Source: Bacteroidota bacterium
GTDB taxonomy: Bacteria > Bacteroidota > Bacteroidia > UBA4408
Reading direction: 5' to 3'
DNA length: 64,000 nucleotides
NCBI GenBank assembly: GCA_016721765.1
Contig: JADKHO010000003.1
Span: 219,039-283,038 of the forward strand
Both the position numbers and the translations under genes were made by a program. Of this stretch, positions 8,592 through 16,788 are shown piece by piece (the stretch's first letter is position 1; the number at the start of each line of letters is the position of its first letter). The notes beneath the pieces were generated by a model. The model was given only the letters and a program-made list of their open reading frames with translations. It did no database searches and had not been told where the DNA came from.

Positions 8592-8936
8592 ATGAAAAAA
8601 GTATTATTATCAATGACCGCTTTATGCATTATGGCGGTTGTTTCTTGCGGACCTAGCGCCGAAGAAATGGCAAAAAAAGCAAAAGCTACTGCTGATTCTG
8701 TTGCCGCTGTTGCTGCTGCTGAGGCTGAAGCTGCTGCTGCAAAAGCGCAAGCTGCTCAAGACTCTATTGCTAAGGTTGCTGCTGAAGCAGAAGCTAAAGC
8801 AAAAGCGATCGCCGATTCTGTTGCTGCTGCTGCAGAAGCAATGAAAGGCAAAGCAAAAGGAGCGGTAAAAAAAGCTAAAACTCCAGAGCAAAAACAAAAG
8901 GAAAATGTAAAGGAACTTAATAAAGACAGAGGATAA
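8592..8936 (+). CDS. Small Ala/Lys/Glu-rich coiled-coil lipoprotein
   Basis: 114 residues. Signal peptide MKKVLLSMTALCIMAVVSC with a lipobox (VVSC, Cys19), then GPSAEE. The rest is one long, highly charged, Ala-rich helix built of repeated blocks such as ADSVAA, QDSIAK and ADSVAA, ending in a Lys-rich tail. It is expected to be an outer- or inner-membrane-anchored helical rod in the periplasm. A close paralog starts 175 bases downstream. The shape recalls Braun-type lipoproteins, but the heptad pattern is different and no cross-linking role is shown. A strong promoter and a terminator bracket it, so it is probably abundant and monocistronic. Confidence 0.8.
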   Translation: MKKVLLSMTALCIMAVVSCGPSAEEMAKKAKATADSVAAVAAAEAEAAAAKAQAAQDSIAKVAAEAEAKAKAIADSVAAAAEAMKGKAKGAVKKAKTPEQKQKENVKELNKDRG

Positions 8937-8972
8937 TCCCTGCTTATTAGCTCTTTTTCAATTGAAAAAATA

Positions 8973-9001
8973 GGGGTAGTTGATATAATTTCAACTACCC
9001 C
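8973..9001 (+). terminator. Rho-independent terminator between the two coiled-coil lipoproteins
   Basis: An 11-bp perfect stem (GGGGTAGTTGA / TCAACTACCCC) with a 7-base loop, followed by TTCTTAATTT, 36 bases after the stop at 8936. Confidence 0.8.
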
Positions 9002-9069
9002 TTCTTAATTTGATTGATGCTCAGCTAGATAAAAAAATCAATAATGTTTTTATTTTTAAATTAAAAGCA

Positions 9070-9077
9070 TACATTTG
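9070..9077 (+). promoter_or_regulatory. Bacteroidota -7 box (TACATTTG) for the second coiled-coil lipoprotein
   Basis: TACATTTG matches TAnnTTTG and is 33 bases before the ATG at 9111. It also shows why an upstream in-frame TTG at 9075, which overlaps the box, is not the start. Confidence 0.6.
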
Positions 9078-9110
9078 CAAAAATTTTTAAATAATCAATT
9101 TAACACAAAA

Positions 9111-9338
9111 ATGAAAAAAGTATTATCTTTAATTGCTATCGCTGGAATGTTTGCATTCGTAGCGTGTGGACCAAGTGCAGAAGAAAAAGCTAAAATGGAA
9201 CAAGCTAAAGCTGACTCTATTGCTGCTGCTGAAGCTGCTAACGCTGAAATGGAAGCTGCTAAAGCTCAGGCTACTGCAGATTCAATGGCTGCTGCTGCAA
9301 CTGCAGACACAACAAAGAAAATGGAAGAGACTAAGTAA
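9111..9338 (+). CDS. Small Ala-rich coiled-coil lipoprotein, paralog of the previous gene
   Basis: 75 residues from the ATG at 9111; an upstream in-frame TTG start would overlap the -7 box. Signal peptide MKKVLSLIAIAGMFAFVAC with lipobox FVAC, then GPSAEE exactly as in the gene before it. The body repeats ADSIAA and ADSMAA in an Ala-rich helix and ends KMEETK. It has half the helical length of its neighbour, so the pair looks like a tandem duplication followed by expansion or shrinkage of the helical repeats. The C-terminal lysine is reminiscent of murein lipoprotein, but that is only an analogy. Confidence 0.8.
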   Translation: MKKVLSLIAIAGMFAFVACGPSAEEKAKMEQAKADSIAAAEAANAEMEAAKAQATADSMAAAATADTTKKMEETK

Positions 9339-9360
9339 TAATTTCTTTTTCCAAAAAGAA

Positions 9361-9390
9361 AAAAATCCTTTCGGTACCGAAAGGATTTTT
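9361..9390. terminator. Symmetric 14-bp-stem terminator
   Basis: A near-perfect palindrome, AAAAATCCTTTCGG-TA-CCGAAAGGATTTTT, starts 22 bases after the stop of the 75-residue lipoprotein and is followed by more T residues. Its symmetry would let it end transcription from either side. Confidence 0.85.
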
Positions 9391-9420
9391 TTTTGTCTGA
9401 TTTATGAAAAGTATTAAGGA

Positions 9421-9970
9421 ATTTGAATTTGATCGAAATCAAATCCACACAAATCATAAACATCCGCGTTAATCCGCGTTCTATTCTAAAGCTTCTTAAA
9501 CTTAGCAATGCTTTTTATTTAATTTGCTAAAAACCAAAGCTGTTTCCAGTTGAACGAAATCAAATCCGCTAAAATCATAATCATCTACGTCAATCCGCGT
9601 TCTATTCTAAAACTTCTTAAAGTTAGCAATGCTGTTTATTTAATTTGCTAAAAACCTAAGCTATTTCCATTTGAACGAAATCAAATCCGTTAAAATCATA
9701 ATCATCCGCGTTAATCAGCGTTCTATTCTAAAACTTCTTAAAGTTAGCAATGCTGTTTATTTATTTTGCTAAAAACCTAAGCTGTTTCCAGTTGAACGAA
9801 ATCAAATCCGCTAAAATCATAATCATCCGCGTTAATCAGCGTTCTATTCTAAAACTTCTTAAACTTAGCAATGCTGTTTATTTAATTTGCTAAAAAGCTA
9901 AGCTGTTTCCATTTGACCGAAATCAAATCCGCGCAAATCATAATCATCCGCGTTAATCCGCGTTCTATTT
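9421..9970. repeat. Tandem array of a 121-bp unit, about 4.5 copies
   Basis: The anchor GAAATCAAATCC begins at 9435, 9556, 9677, 9798 and 9919, an exact 121-base period each time. Each unit contains AATCATAATCATC (or close variant), then CCGCGTTAATCnGCGTTCTAT, then CTTCTTAAAnTTAGCAATGC and AATTTGCTAAAAAnC. Copies differ by only a few bases, so the array is recent or kept uniform. No ORF runs through it. A degenerate copy of the first 45 bases of the unit is at 60474-60516. It fills most of the gene-free stretch from 9339 to 9979. Confidence 0.95.
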
Positions 9971-9979
9971 CAATTACCT

Positions 9980-10147
9980 TTATTTTGCTTCGAATTTTGA
10001 AGTATCGATTTTCGAAAAATCAATGGTACTGCACCCCCCGCAACCTTTGGCGCAGCTTTTTGCCGAAATGCTTTTATAAATGCGCCTTCCGATAAAAAAA
10101 ACTGAAAGCACAAAAACGAGGGCGAGTATAATTTCTTGAATATTCAT
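9980..10147 (-). CDS. FeoB-associated Cys-rich membrane protein
   Basis: A 55-residue protein read on the minus strand from ATG at 10147 to TAA at 9980-9982. It has one N-terminal membrane helix (IILALVFVLSVFFIG), a basic stretch RRIYKSI, then the cysteine cluster SCAKGCGGCST, and a short polar tail. This layout is that of the FeoB-associated Cys-rich membrane proteins that usually follow feoA/feoB and are thought to assist ferrous iron uptake, perhaps by metal or redox handling. Neither feoA nor feoB is within this window, so here it is an orphan between a repeat array and a divergent dehydrogenase gene. Confidence 0.85.
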   Translation of the reverse strand: MNIQEIILALVFVLSVFFIGRRIYKSISAKSCAKGCGGCSTIDFSKIDTSKFEAK

Positions 10148-10260
10148 GAATGAATCTCTTAGCGCCTCAAAATTAATATTTTTAATACTTTTACCCGCAC
10201 AAATTCACTATTTCTTTTCCCAAAAAATCAGTATTTTAAATCCTATTGCTACATCTCATT

Positions 10261-12240
10261 ATGAAGTTTGATCGAAAAAAACACCGCGACGATGTCCTCC
10301 TAAATCTATACAAAGGAATACTTGAACCCCGCATGATTGAAGAAAAGATGCTACTCTTGTTGCGTCAAGGAAAAATTTCGAAATGGTTTTCGGGCATTGG
10401 ACAAGAAGCAATTTCCGTAGGACTCACTCAAGCTTTGCAGGCAAATGAATATATTTTACCCATGCACCGCAATTTGGGCGTATTTACCGGTCGTGGTATC
10501 CCTTACGAAAAATTATTTGCGCAGTTTCAAGGCAAATATTCCGGTTTCTCAAAAGGAAGGGAACGTTCCTTTCACTTTGGCACAAATGAATACCACATTG
10601 TTGGCATGATTTCTCACCTCGGCCCGCAAATGGGCGTTGCCGATGGAATTGCCTTGGCGTCCCTGTTAAATAAGGAGAGAAATGTAACGGCAGTATTTAC
10701 AGGAGATGGCGGTGCCAGCGAAGGTGATTTTCACGAATCCATAAATGTAGCAGCTGTATGGGATTTACCGGTAATTTTTGTGATCGAAAACAATGGCTAC
10801 GGACTTTCAACTCCCTCTAACCAACAATTTAAATTCAAAAATTTTGTGGATAAGGCCATTGGATACGGAATTGAAGCGGTAAAAGTAGATGGAAACAATG
10901 TGCTGGAAATGTATGAGGCCGTTAAAAAAATTGCCGAATCCATTCGCGAAAACCCGCGTCCTATTATGCTGGAGTGTATGACCTTTCGCATGCGTGGCCA
11001 TGAGGAAGCTTCAGGTACCAAATACGTTCCGAAAGAATTGTTTGAAGAGTGGGCAAAAAAGGATCCATTAATCACTTTTGAAAAATATCTATTGGATGAA
11101 GCGGTACTTACGGAGGAAATTATATCGGCTTACCGAAAAGAAATAAAAGAAAAAATTGAACAGGGAATTGAAATTGCTTTTGGCGAAGCACCTGTTATTC
11201 CTGATACTGCTGCCGAGTATGCAGATATTTACGCAACGGCTAAACTAAAATCAACTGCCATCCCAAGTGGTAAAACGAGTAATAAACGATTGTTAGATGC
11301 CATAAGCGACGGGATGCGCCAAGCGATGGAATGCCATCCTAACCTGGTGTTAATGGGGCAAGATATTGCTGAATATGGCGGTGTGTTTAAAGCTACAGAA
11401 GGTTTTCTCGAAAAGTTTGGAAGTGAGCGCGTACGCAACACTCCCCTTTGTGAATCCGCCATTATTGGCACAGCACTAGGCTTATCTATTAAGGGATACA
11501 AAGCAATGGTAGAAATGCAGTTTGCGGATTTTGTTACCTGCGGATTCAATCAAATTATAAATAATCTCGCTAAAAGTCATTGGCGTTGGGGGCAAAATGC
11601 CGATGTGGTGGTGCGCATGCCCACAGGTGCCGGAGTGGGAGCAGGGCCCTTTCATTCGCAATCGAACGAAGCCTGGTTTGTGCATACTCCGGGCTTAAAG
11701 GTGGTATACCCCGCATTTCCGGCCGATGCAAAAGGTTTGTTATGTGCAGCTTTTGAAGATCCAAATCCCGTTTTATTTTTTGAACACAAAGCGCTCTACC
11801 GCAGCATTAGCGAAGAAGTGCCCGACGAGTATTATACTATAGAAATAGGTAAGGCAAAATTATTACGTCAAGGAAACGATGTTTCTATCATCACCTATGG
11901 AGCCGGAGTGCATTGGGCTTTAGAAGTATTAGACCGTAATGTTTCCGTTTCGGCTGATTTGCTCGATTTGCGCAGTCTTTTGCCATTTGATAAAGAAGCA
12001 ATCGCAGCTACGGTTAAGAAAACCGGCAAAGTGATTATATTGCATGAAGATACTTTGATTGGTGGCATTGCAGGCGAAATTTCAGCATTTATCAGTGAAC
12101 ATTGTTTCGAATATTTAGATGCCCCGGTAATGCGCAGCGCTAGCCTGGATACACCTGTTCCTTTTGCGCTGGAGTTGGAAGCTAACTTTTTGCCCAAAGG
12201 CAGATTTGAGAAGCAATTGTTGGATTTGCTGAAGTATTAA
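10261..12240 (+). CDS. 2-oxoacid dehydrogenase E1, fused alpha and beta subunits
   Basis: 659 residues, the thiamine-diphosphate decarboxylating component of a pyruvate or branched-chain 2-oxoacid dehydrogenase complex. The alpha half (about 1-325) carries the TPP/Mg motif GDGGASEGDFHE...IENN; the beta half (about 340-659) has MGQDIAEYGGVF, GFNQIINNLAKSHWRWG and the C-terminal transketolase domain (SIITYGAGVHWALEVL). In many bacteria these are two genes; single-chain fusions are frequent in Bacteroidota. I chose the ATG at 10261 over a TTG at 10246. E2 and E3 are not in the window, so the true substrate is unresolved; the fusion type is usually annotated as 2-oxoisovalerate or general 2-oxoacid dehydrogenase. 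Confidence 0.9.
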   Translation: MKFDRKKHRDDVLLNLYKGILEPRMIEEKMLLLLRQGKISKWFSGIGQEAISVGLTQALQANEYILPMHRNLGVFTGRGIPYEKLFAQFQGKYSGFSKGRERSFHFGTNEYHIVGMISHLGPQMGVADGIALASLLNKERNVTAVFTGDGGASEGDFHESINVAAVWDLPVIFVIENNGYGLSTPSNQQFKFKNFVDKAIGYGIEAVKVDGNNVLEMYEAVKKIAESIRENPRPIMLECMTFRMRGHEEASGTKYVPKELFEEWAKKDPLITFEKYLLDEAVLTEEIISAYRKEIKEKIEQGIEIAFGEAPVIPDTAAEYADIYATAKLKSTAIPSGKTSNKRLLDAISDGMRQAMECHPNLVLMGQDIAEYGGVFKATEGFLEKFGSERVRNTPLCESAIIGTALGLSIKGYKAMVEMQFADFVTCGFNQIINNLAKSHWRWGQNADVVVRMPTGAGVGAGPFHSQSNEAWFVHTPGLKVVYPAFPADAKGLLCAAFEDPNPVLFFEHKALYRSISEEVPDEYYTIEIGKAKLLRQGNDVSIITYGAGVHWALEVLDRNVSVSADLLDLRSLLPFDKEAIAATVKKTGKVIILHEDTLIGGIAGEISAFISEHCFEYLDAPVMRSASLDTPVPFALELEANFLPKGRFEKQLLDLLKY

Positions 12241-12275
12241 GTTGTCTAAGGATCTTAAATTAGGATGAAATTACG

Positions 12276-12306
12276 ACGATTGAAAAGGCTGCTTCTTTTT
12301 AATCGT
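12276..12306. terminator. Hairpin between convergent genes, probable terminator
   Basis: A 12-bp stem (ACGATTGAAAAG / CTTTTTAATCGT, one G-T pair) with loop GCTGCTT lies midway between the convergent E1 and T9SS genes. T-runs beside it are short, so efficiency is uncertain. Confidence 0.5.
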
Positions 12307-12318
12307 ACTTCTTTGAGT

Positions 12319-14256
12319 TTAATCGTGTTGAACCAACATCTTTTTAGTTACTTCTTCATCCTCCGTTTTTAAGGTATAGAAATAAATTCCGTCACTAAGA
12401 TCACTTGTATTTACCACAATTGAATGTTTGCCTGGTGGTAGTTTGAATTTGTTACCCGAATATACAATTTTACCCATTACATCTTTTAACTGAAGGTTTG
12501 CACTTGTATTTTTTTTGAGATCGAATGTGATCATGCATGTATTTTCAGCAGGGTTCGGGTAACTTGTTAAGATTAAGTTTAAAAGCGCATTCTCGTGCAC
12601 GTTTACACCGCAATTAACACCACCAAAGAACAAATCAATTTTGGCGTAAATTATATCACTTTCAGTTAGATTCCAACTACCTTGACAAATTCCCGGCCCT
12701 CCACAAAATATTAGTGAATGTCCGGGTGCACCATCGCGTTGATAGATGATGTGTGCTGCATTATCAACCCTTTTAGCCATGCAGGCAAATACACATTCAT
12801 GATTCATTGAGTCTATATCCTGATCAATATCAATGGCACAGTCGAAACCATCGGCTGATGATTTTAAATAAACATGCTTATAACTTGTCCCATAGGCTGT
12901 TGTATCACAGGTTTCACATAAAGATTGGTAACTTACATAAATAGTATTGTTGGCATCTACTCCGGAACTGGGCATTTGTGTTATTCCACCCCGATATAAT
13001 CCCATTGTGCCTCCACCTTGACTTCCGTGTGCAATGGTTAAAACACCATCTCCGTTTATATCCTCGGCTCTGGCTATAGTATCAGGTGAAGCACCCGTCG
13101 CAAAATTTTCGTTCCAATAATATAAGCCATCAGTACCATTAGGGTAATACCCCAATAGTGCGGAAGCTGAGGTATCGGTTACCCGTATATTGCTCCAAAA
13201 AACATGGGCCAATCCATTGTTATCAAGCATTATATGCGCATCTCCGCTTGCTGTTTCAATTTCATCTGAAGTACCATCACCATTCAAATCTGGCAAAGAA
13301 TCAAGGTTATCCTTGTAAAATGGTATTGGAAAACTTTGAATAATGCGGGAAGTCCATGTAGTTCCGTTATCAATTGATTTGAGGAAAATTAAGTCAGTAG
13401 CAAATGATCCTAGTACAATGGCAACTGTATCTCCATGTGCATCGATTGAATAGGAATCACCACCAAATCCTATATAATGAGAAGAATCAATAGCTGGAAT
13501 TACCATTCTAAGAATAGGAAAGCTGGCCCCGCCATCTAACGAGCGTGAGTAAAGTAATGGCCCATCCTGACCATAAAGAGGTATACCACTAGTACCCGAA
13601 CCATTGCAAATTACATGAATGGTTTCACCTGTTGCGCCGCCGGATATCGCTTTGGGCCATTTATCATTTATAGCTTGACCTAAATTTAACGGATTTTCGG
13701 TCCAAGTACCAAGCCCTTTTTGTGGCCGTGTTGTAATTAACATACCGGGCAGCGTGCTGGAATGCGCAATTACTGCTTCTTTTCCGGATTGGGTTACTAC
13801 AATATTTGTAAAAAGCGTTCTTTGTGTAGGTTCTATGCGCTGAGTAGGAATCAAGCTCCAAGCGGTTCCGTCAAAATAATTATAACCTGTTCCAATGGCA
13901 GAGGTGCTTGTGCCTGGCGAATGTAAATTCCAAGTAGCTGAAAGGGTACCATCCGGAAAAGAGATTAATCGATTTGAAATTGCGGCATTGGTTTGTAAAT
14001 CGTAATTTGTTTTTCCAATTAGTGCTTCGGTAACCCCTTGTGATTTTTGAGCAGACATGGATAGTGCGTCTCGTTTTTTTGAGTCCAATTGAGGTAATCG
14101 AAGTGCAGGTTCTTCTATTACTTGCGACCTGATAGGAATTGCCTTTATGCTTTTGAAATAAGCATTTGGAATTAAATTCCTTGAATTTTGTGCTTGTGTA
14201 TAAAATGCTGAATTAACCGCAAATAGAAGAAATAATTGGGGTAGAATTATTTTCAT
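12319..14256 (-). CDS. Secreted T9SS cargo protein, sialidase-like propeller, copy 2
   Basis: 645 residues with an N-terminal signal peptide (LPQLFLLFAVNSAFYTQAQ) and a C-terminal T9SS type A sorting domain (about 565-645; SYPNPAENTCMITFDL, then GIYFYTLKTEDEEVTKKMLV). The middle has BNR/Asp-box-like strands (LLYSRSLDGGASFP, FLKSIDNGTTWTSR), suggesting a beta-propeller of the sialidase/BNR superfamily, but no sialidase catalytic set is recognisable. Two Ca-binding-like loops, DLNGDGTSDE and DINGDGVLT, are inserted. It is a clear paralog of the upstream gene, 13 bases away on the same strand, so the two are probably co-transcribed. Function is unknown; export across the outer membrane is expected. 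Confidence 0.85.
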   Translation of the reverse strand: MKIILPQLFLLFAVNSAFYTQAQNSRNLIPNAYFKSIKAIPIRSQVIEEPALRLPQLDSKKRDALSMSAQKSQGVTEALIGKTNYDLQTNAAISNRLISFPDGTLSATWNLHSPGTSTSAIGTGYNYFDGTAWSLIPTQRIEPTQRTLFTNIVVTQSGKEAVIAHSSTLPGMLITTRPQKGLGTWTENPLNLGQAINDKWPKAISGGATGETIHVICNGSGTSGIPLYGQDGPLLYSRSLDGGASFPILRMVIPAIDSSHYIGFGGDSYSIDAHGDTVAIVLGSFATDLIFLKSIDNGTTWTSRIIQSFPIPFYKDNLDSLPDLNGDGTSDEIETASGDAHIMLDNNGLAHVFWSNIRVTDTSASALLGYYPNGTDGLYYWNENFATGASPDTIARAEDINGDGVLTIAHGSQGGGTMGLYRGGITQMPSSGVDANNTIYVSYQSLCETCDTTAYGTSYKHVYLKSSADGFDCAIDIDQDIDSMNHECVFACMAKRVDNAAHIIYQRDGAPGHSLIFCGGPGICQGSWNLTESDIIYAKIDLFFGGVNCGVNVHENALLNLILTSYPNPAENTCMITFDLKKNTSANLQLKDVMGKIVYSGNKFKLPPGKHSIVVNTSDLSDGIYFYTLKTEDEEVTKKMLVQHD

Positions 14257-14269
14257 ATTAAAATGTAGA

Positions 14270-16183
14270 TTAGTGTATAATTAGCATTTTATCACTCGCT
14301 TCCATGTGTTCAGTTTTTAGGGAATAAAAATAGAGTCCGGCTGGTAAAGACGTTGTGACAAGCGGTAGAGTGTGTTTCCCAATTTCCATTTTTCCAAGAT
14401 TTTCCTGCATCTTTATTTGTCCCAAGATATTTCTCAATTCCATTTTCACTGTAGAATTTTGATTTAATTCAAAGCTTATTACTGTTTGCTTATCAGCAGG
14501 ATTAGGGAAATTTTGAAGATTTATCTTTGATTTAAATTGAGCTTTTGAGGATAAATTTCCATATCGCCAAGGAAAGCCACCGGGTCCGGAATAATCTATT
14601 TTAGTGTAAATAATATCGCTTTCAGTTAAATTCCAATTCTGGCATTGAGTTAAACCATTCGTAAGAAGTGAATGCCCCGGAGCAGGGTCACGCTGATAGG
14701 TAAGATGAATTGCTCCGTTTGCATTTTTAGCTAGACAGGCATAAACTCCTTCCTGATAAGCGCTATCAATATTTTGATTTATGTCAAGGGGGTTGCTCCA
14801 AGTTATTCCATTATCTTGTGATACAATTGTATACACATGTTTGTGATTTACCGCATAAGCAAGCGTGTCACAGTCTTCACAAATAGATTGAAAGCAAACA
14901 AACAAATTATTAGCCGAATCTACAGCTGAACTAGGCATTTGGGTAATTGATCCTCGGTAATTTCCGGCAATCCCGCAGCCACTTGAATTACTCACTACAT
15001 CGAGTTGACCATTCCCATTTTTGTCGGGGGCCCATGCAATAGTATCCACTGCGCCCAAAGCATGATTTTCATTCCAGTAGAGCAATCCATCAAGCACATT
15101 TGGATAATAGCCCAGAGTAGTAAAAGAATCAGTTAAAAGTACATTGCTCCAAAATACGTGTACAAGCCCTGTGTTATCAATCCTTACATGCGCATCACCA
15201 CTTGGCCCAACAGCAATGCCACCAGGCAATCCTACAGAACCATCATAAAATGGGACAGGAAAGGGTTGGAGTATTCTGCTATTCCAAGTAGTGCCATTAT
15301 CCGTTGACTTTAAAAGAATTAGGTCGGTCGAAAAGCTCCCCACCACTATAGCAACTGTGTCGCCTTTTGAATCGATTGAATAATCCTCGGCATTAAATCC
15401 CAAATAATGTGACGAATCAATAGCAGGTATTAATGACCTTAAAACTGGAAATGTTATTCCCCCATCGAGCGAACGCGAATATAATAGTGGACCATCCTGC
15501 CCATTTACTGGTGTGGCGCTATTTCCAGAACCATGACAAATAACATGCACGGTTTCACCATTTGTTCCACCAACAATTGCTCTTGCCCAAGTGTCATTCG
15601 CCATCTGTCCTAACACTGTAGGGTCTTCTGTCCATGCTCCTATACCTTTTGCAGGTCTGGCAGTGAGCAACATTCCTCCTGAACCAGTACTTGTATGTGC
15701 TATTACTATTTCTCTTCCGGTTGAAGTAACTAAAATGTTATTAGATCCTGCTCGACTGTTAGGTTCTATTTTTTGTGTGGGGATAGGACTCCAATTGTTC
15801 CCATTAAAATAATTGTATCCGGTACCTCTTGAAGCCGATGTTCCTCCAACAGCTATCAGGGTCCAAGCGGCCGAAATTGTGCTATCATTGTGGACTAGTA
15901 ATCTGTTACCTATTGCAGCATTGGTCTGCAAATCGTATTCAGTTTTCCCAATGTAGTGTTCCGTTATAGCTTGTGTGGCTTGGGTTTTCGATAAGGTTTG
16001 AACTTTATTTTTAGAGCTTTTAACAGGCATTTCAACTGCCGCAGCAGCCTGTGGTTTCGTGAAAGGAACCGGTTTGATGTTAAGTTGTTGTGCTTTTTTT
16101 AAGTAAATATTGACTAATTCACTTTGGGAAAAGGCAGAAGAAACAAAGAGCATGCATAACGGGAGGAGTAGTTGTTTTTTCAT
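14270..16183 (-). CDS. Secreted T9SS cargo protein, sialidase-like propeller, copy 1
   Basis: 637 residues with a signal peptide (LLLPLCMLFVSSAFSQ) and a C-terminal type A sorting domain (about 557-637; NFPNPADKQTVISFEL, then AGLYFYSLKTEHMEASDKML). The middle matches its downstream neighbour almost block for block (EHYIGKTEYDLQTNAAIGNR, GTGYNYFNGNNWSPIPTQ, AIDSSHYLGF, ESDIIYTKID). It keeps only one of the two Ca-binding-like loops (DKNGNGQLD). BNR-type strands (LLKSTDNGTTWNSR, SQDNGITWSNP) again suggest a propeller. First gene of the two-gene unit, divergent from tatA. Substrate unknown. Confidence 0.85.
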   Translation of the reverse strand: MKKQLLLPLCMLFVSSAFSQSELVNIYLKKAQQLNIKPVPFTKPQAAAAVEMPVKSSKNKVQTLSKTQATQAITEHYIGKTEYDLQTNAAIGNRLLVHNDSTISAAWTLIAVGGTSASRGTGYNYFNGNNWSPIPTQKIEPNSRAGSNNILVTSTGREIVIAHTSTGSGGMLLTARPAKGIGAWTEDPTVLGQMANDTWARAIVGGTNGETVHVICHGSGNSATPVNGQDGPLLYSRSLDGGITFPVLRSLIPAIDSSHYLGFNAEDYSIDSKGDTVAIVVGSFSTDLILLKSTDNGTTWNSRILQPFPVPFYDGSVGLPGGIAVGPSGDAHVRIDNTGLVHVFWSNVLLTDSFTTLGYYPNVLDGLLYWNENHALGAVDTIAWAPDKNGNGQLDVVSNSSGCGIAGNYRGSITQMPSSAVDSANNLFVCFQSICEDCDTLAYAVNHKHVYTIVSQDNGITWSNPLDINQNIDSAYQEGVYACLAKNANGAIHLTYQRDPAPGHSLLTNGLTQCQNWNLTESDIIYTKIDYSGPGGFPWRYGNLSSKAQFKSKINLQNFPNPADKQTVISFELNQNSTVKMELRNILGQIKMQENLGKMEIGKHTLPLVTTSLPAGLYFYSLKTEHMEASDKMLIIH

Positions 16184-16292
16184 TTACAGGAGTTTAGAAC
16201 ATTAAAATTAACATTAGTTTTAACAAAATCAAATTAAGGGAATCGTTTGCATGCCATATTTTGCATTAACTTCGCGACTCAAAATCAAGGGT

Positions 16293-16583
16293 ATGACATT
16301 ATTATTTTTGAACATGGGCGGAGGCGAAGTAGTGCTGATAGTGCTTGTAGTGCTCATGTTTTTTGGTTCTAAAAATATTCCTTCCTTAGCCCGCGGATTG
16401 GGAAAAGCCATGCGTGAGTTTCAAGATGCATCTGATGGGATTAAGCGCGAAATTGAGCAAAGTGCCAAGCCCATAAAAACCACTATGGACCAAATGCACG
16501 ATGGATGGAATCAAACTGTTGACAATGTAAAGAAAGAAGTAGAAGCAGCTGTTGAGCCGAAAACAGAAAAGAAAGAAGAATAA
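16293..16583 (+). CDS. tatA: Sec-independent translocase subunit TatA/TatB-like
   Basis: 96 residues from the ATG at 16293; a longer reading from an upstream ATG would put a polar stretch before the membrane helix. It has one N-terminal helix (GEVVLIVLVVLMFFGSKNIP) with the FG hinge, an amphipathic helix (LARGLGKAMREFQDASDGIK), and a charged helical tail rich in Lys/Glu. This is the TatA/B architecture of the twin-arginine pore. TatC is not in the window. The charged tail is longer than in minimal TatA, so TatB-like function cannot be ruled out. Confidence 0.88.
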   Translation: MTLLFLNMGGGEVVLIVLVVLMFFGSKNIPSLARGLGKAMREFQDASDGIKREIEQSAKPIKTTMDQMHDGWNQTVDNVKKEVEAAVEPKTEKKEE

Positions 16584-16788
16584 TCAGACTCCAGGCAACT
16601 AAAGTGTTTTAAACTATTTCGATTGCTTTTAATATATTATTTCCTACAAATTTTGGAGCATTTAGTTACTCAACAAAAGGCATCCATTACTGATAAAAAA
16701 CCCCTAACTCATAGGCATAGTAAAAAAAATTATTGGTGCTTATTGAAATTTATTTAATTTAGCCACCCAATAAATCAATTCAACCCTT

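Noticed and set aside
8622..8897. Minus-strand Ser/Phe-rich frame across the coiled-coil lipoprotein
   Set aside because: It is the reverse complement of an Ala/Glu/Lys codon run and has no start signal or family.
9421..9970. CRISPR array
   Set aside because: The 121-base units are contiguous and alike along their whole length, with no unique spacers and no cas genes nearby.
12319..16183. True sialidases
   Set aside because: Asp-box-like strands are present, but I could not find the arginine triad or Tyr/Glu nucleophile pattern; such strands occur in many propellers.
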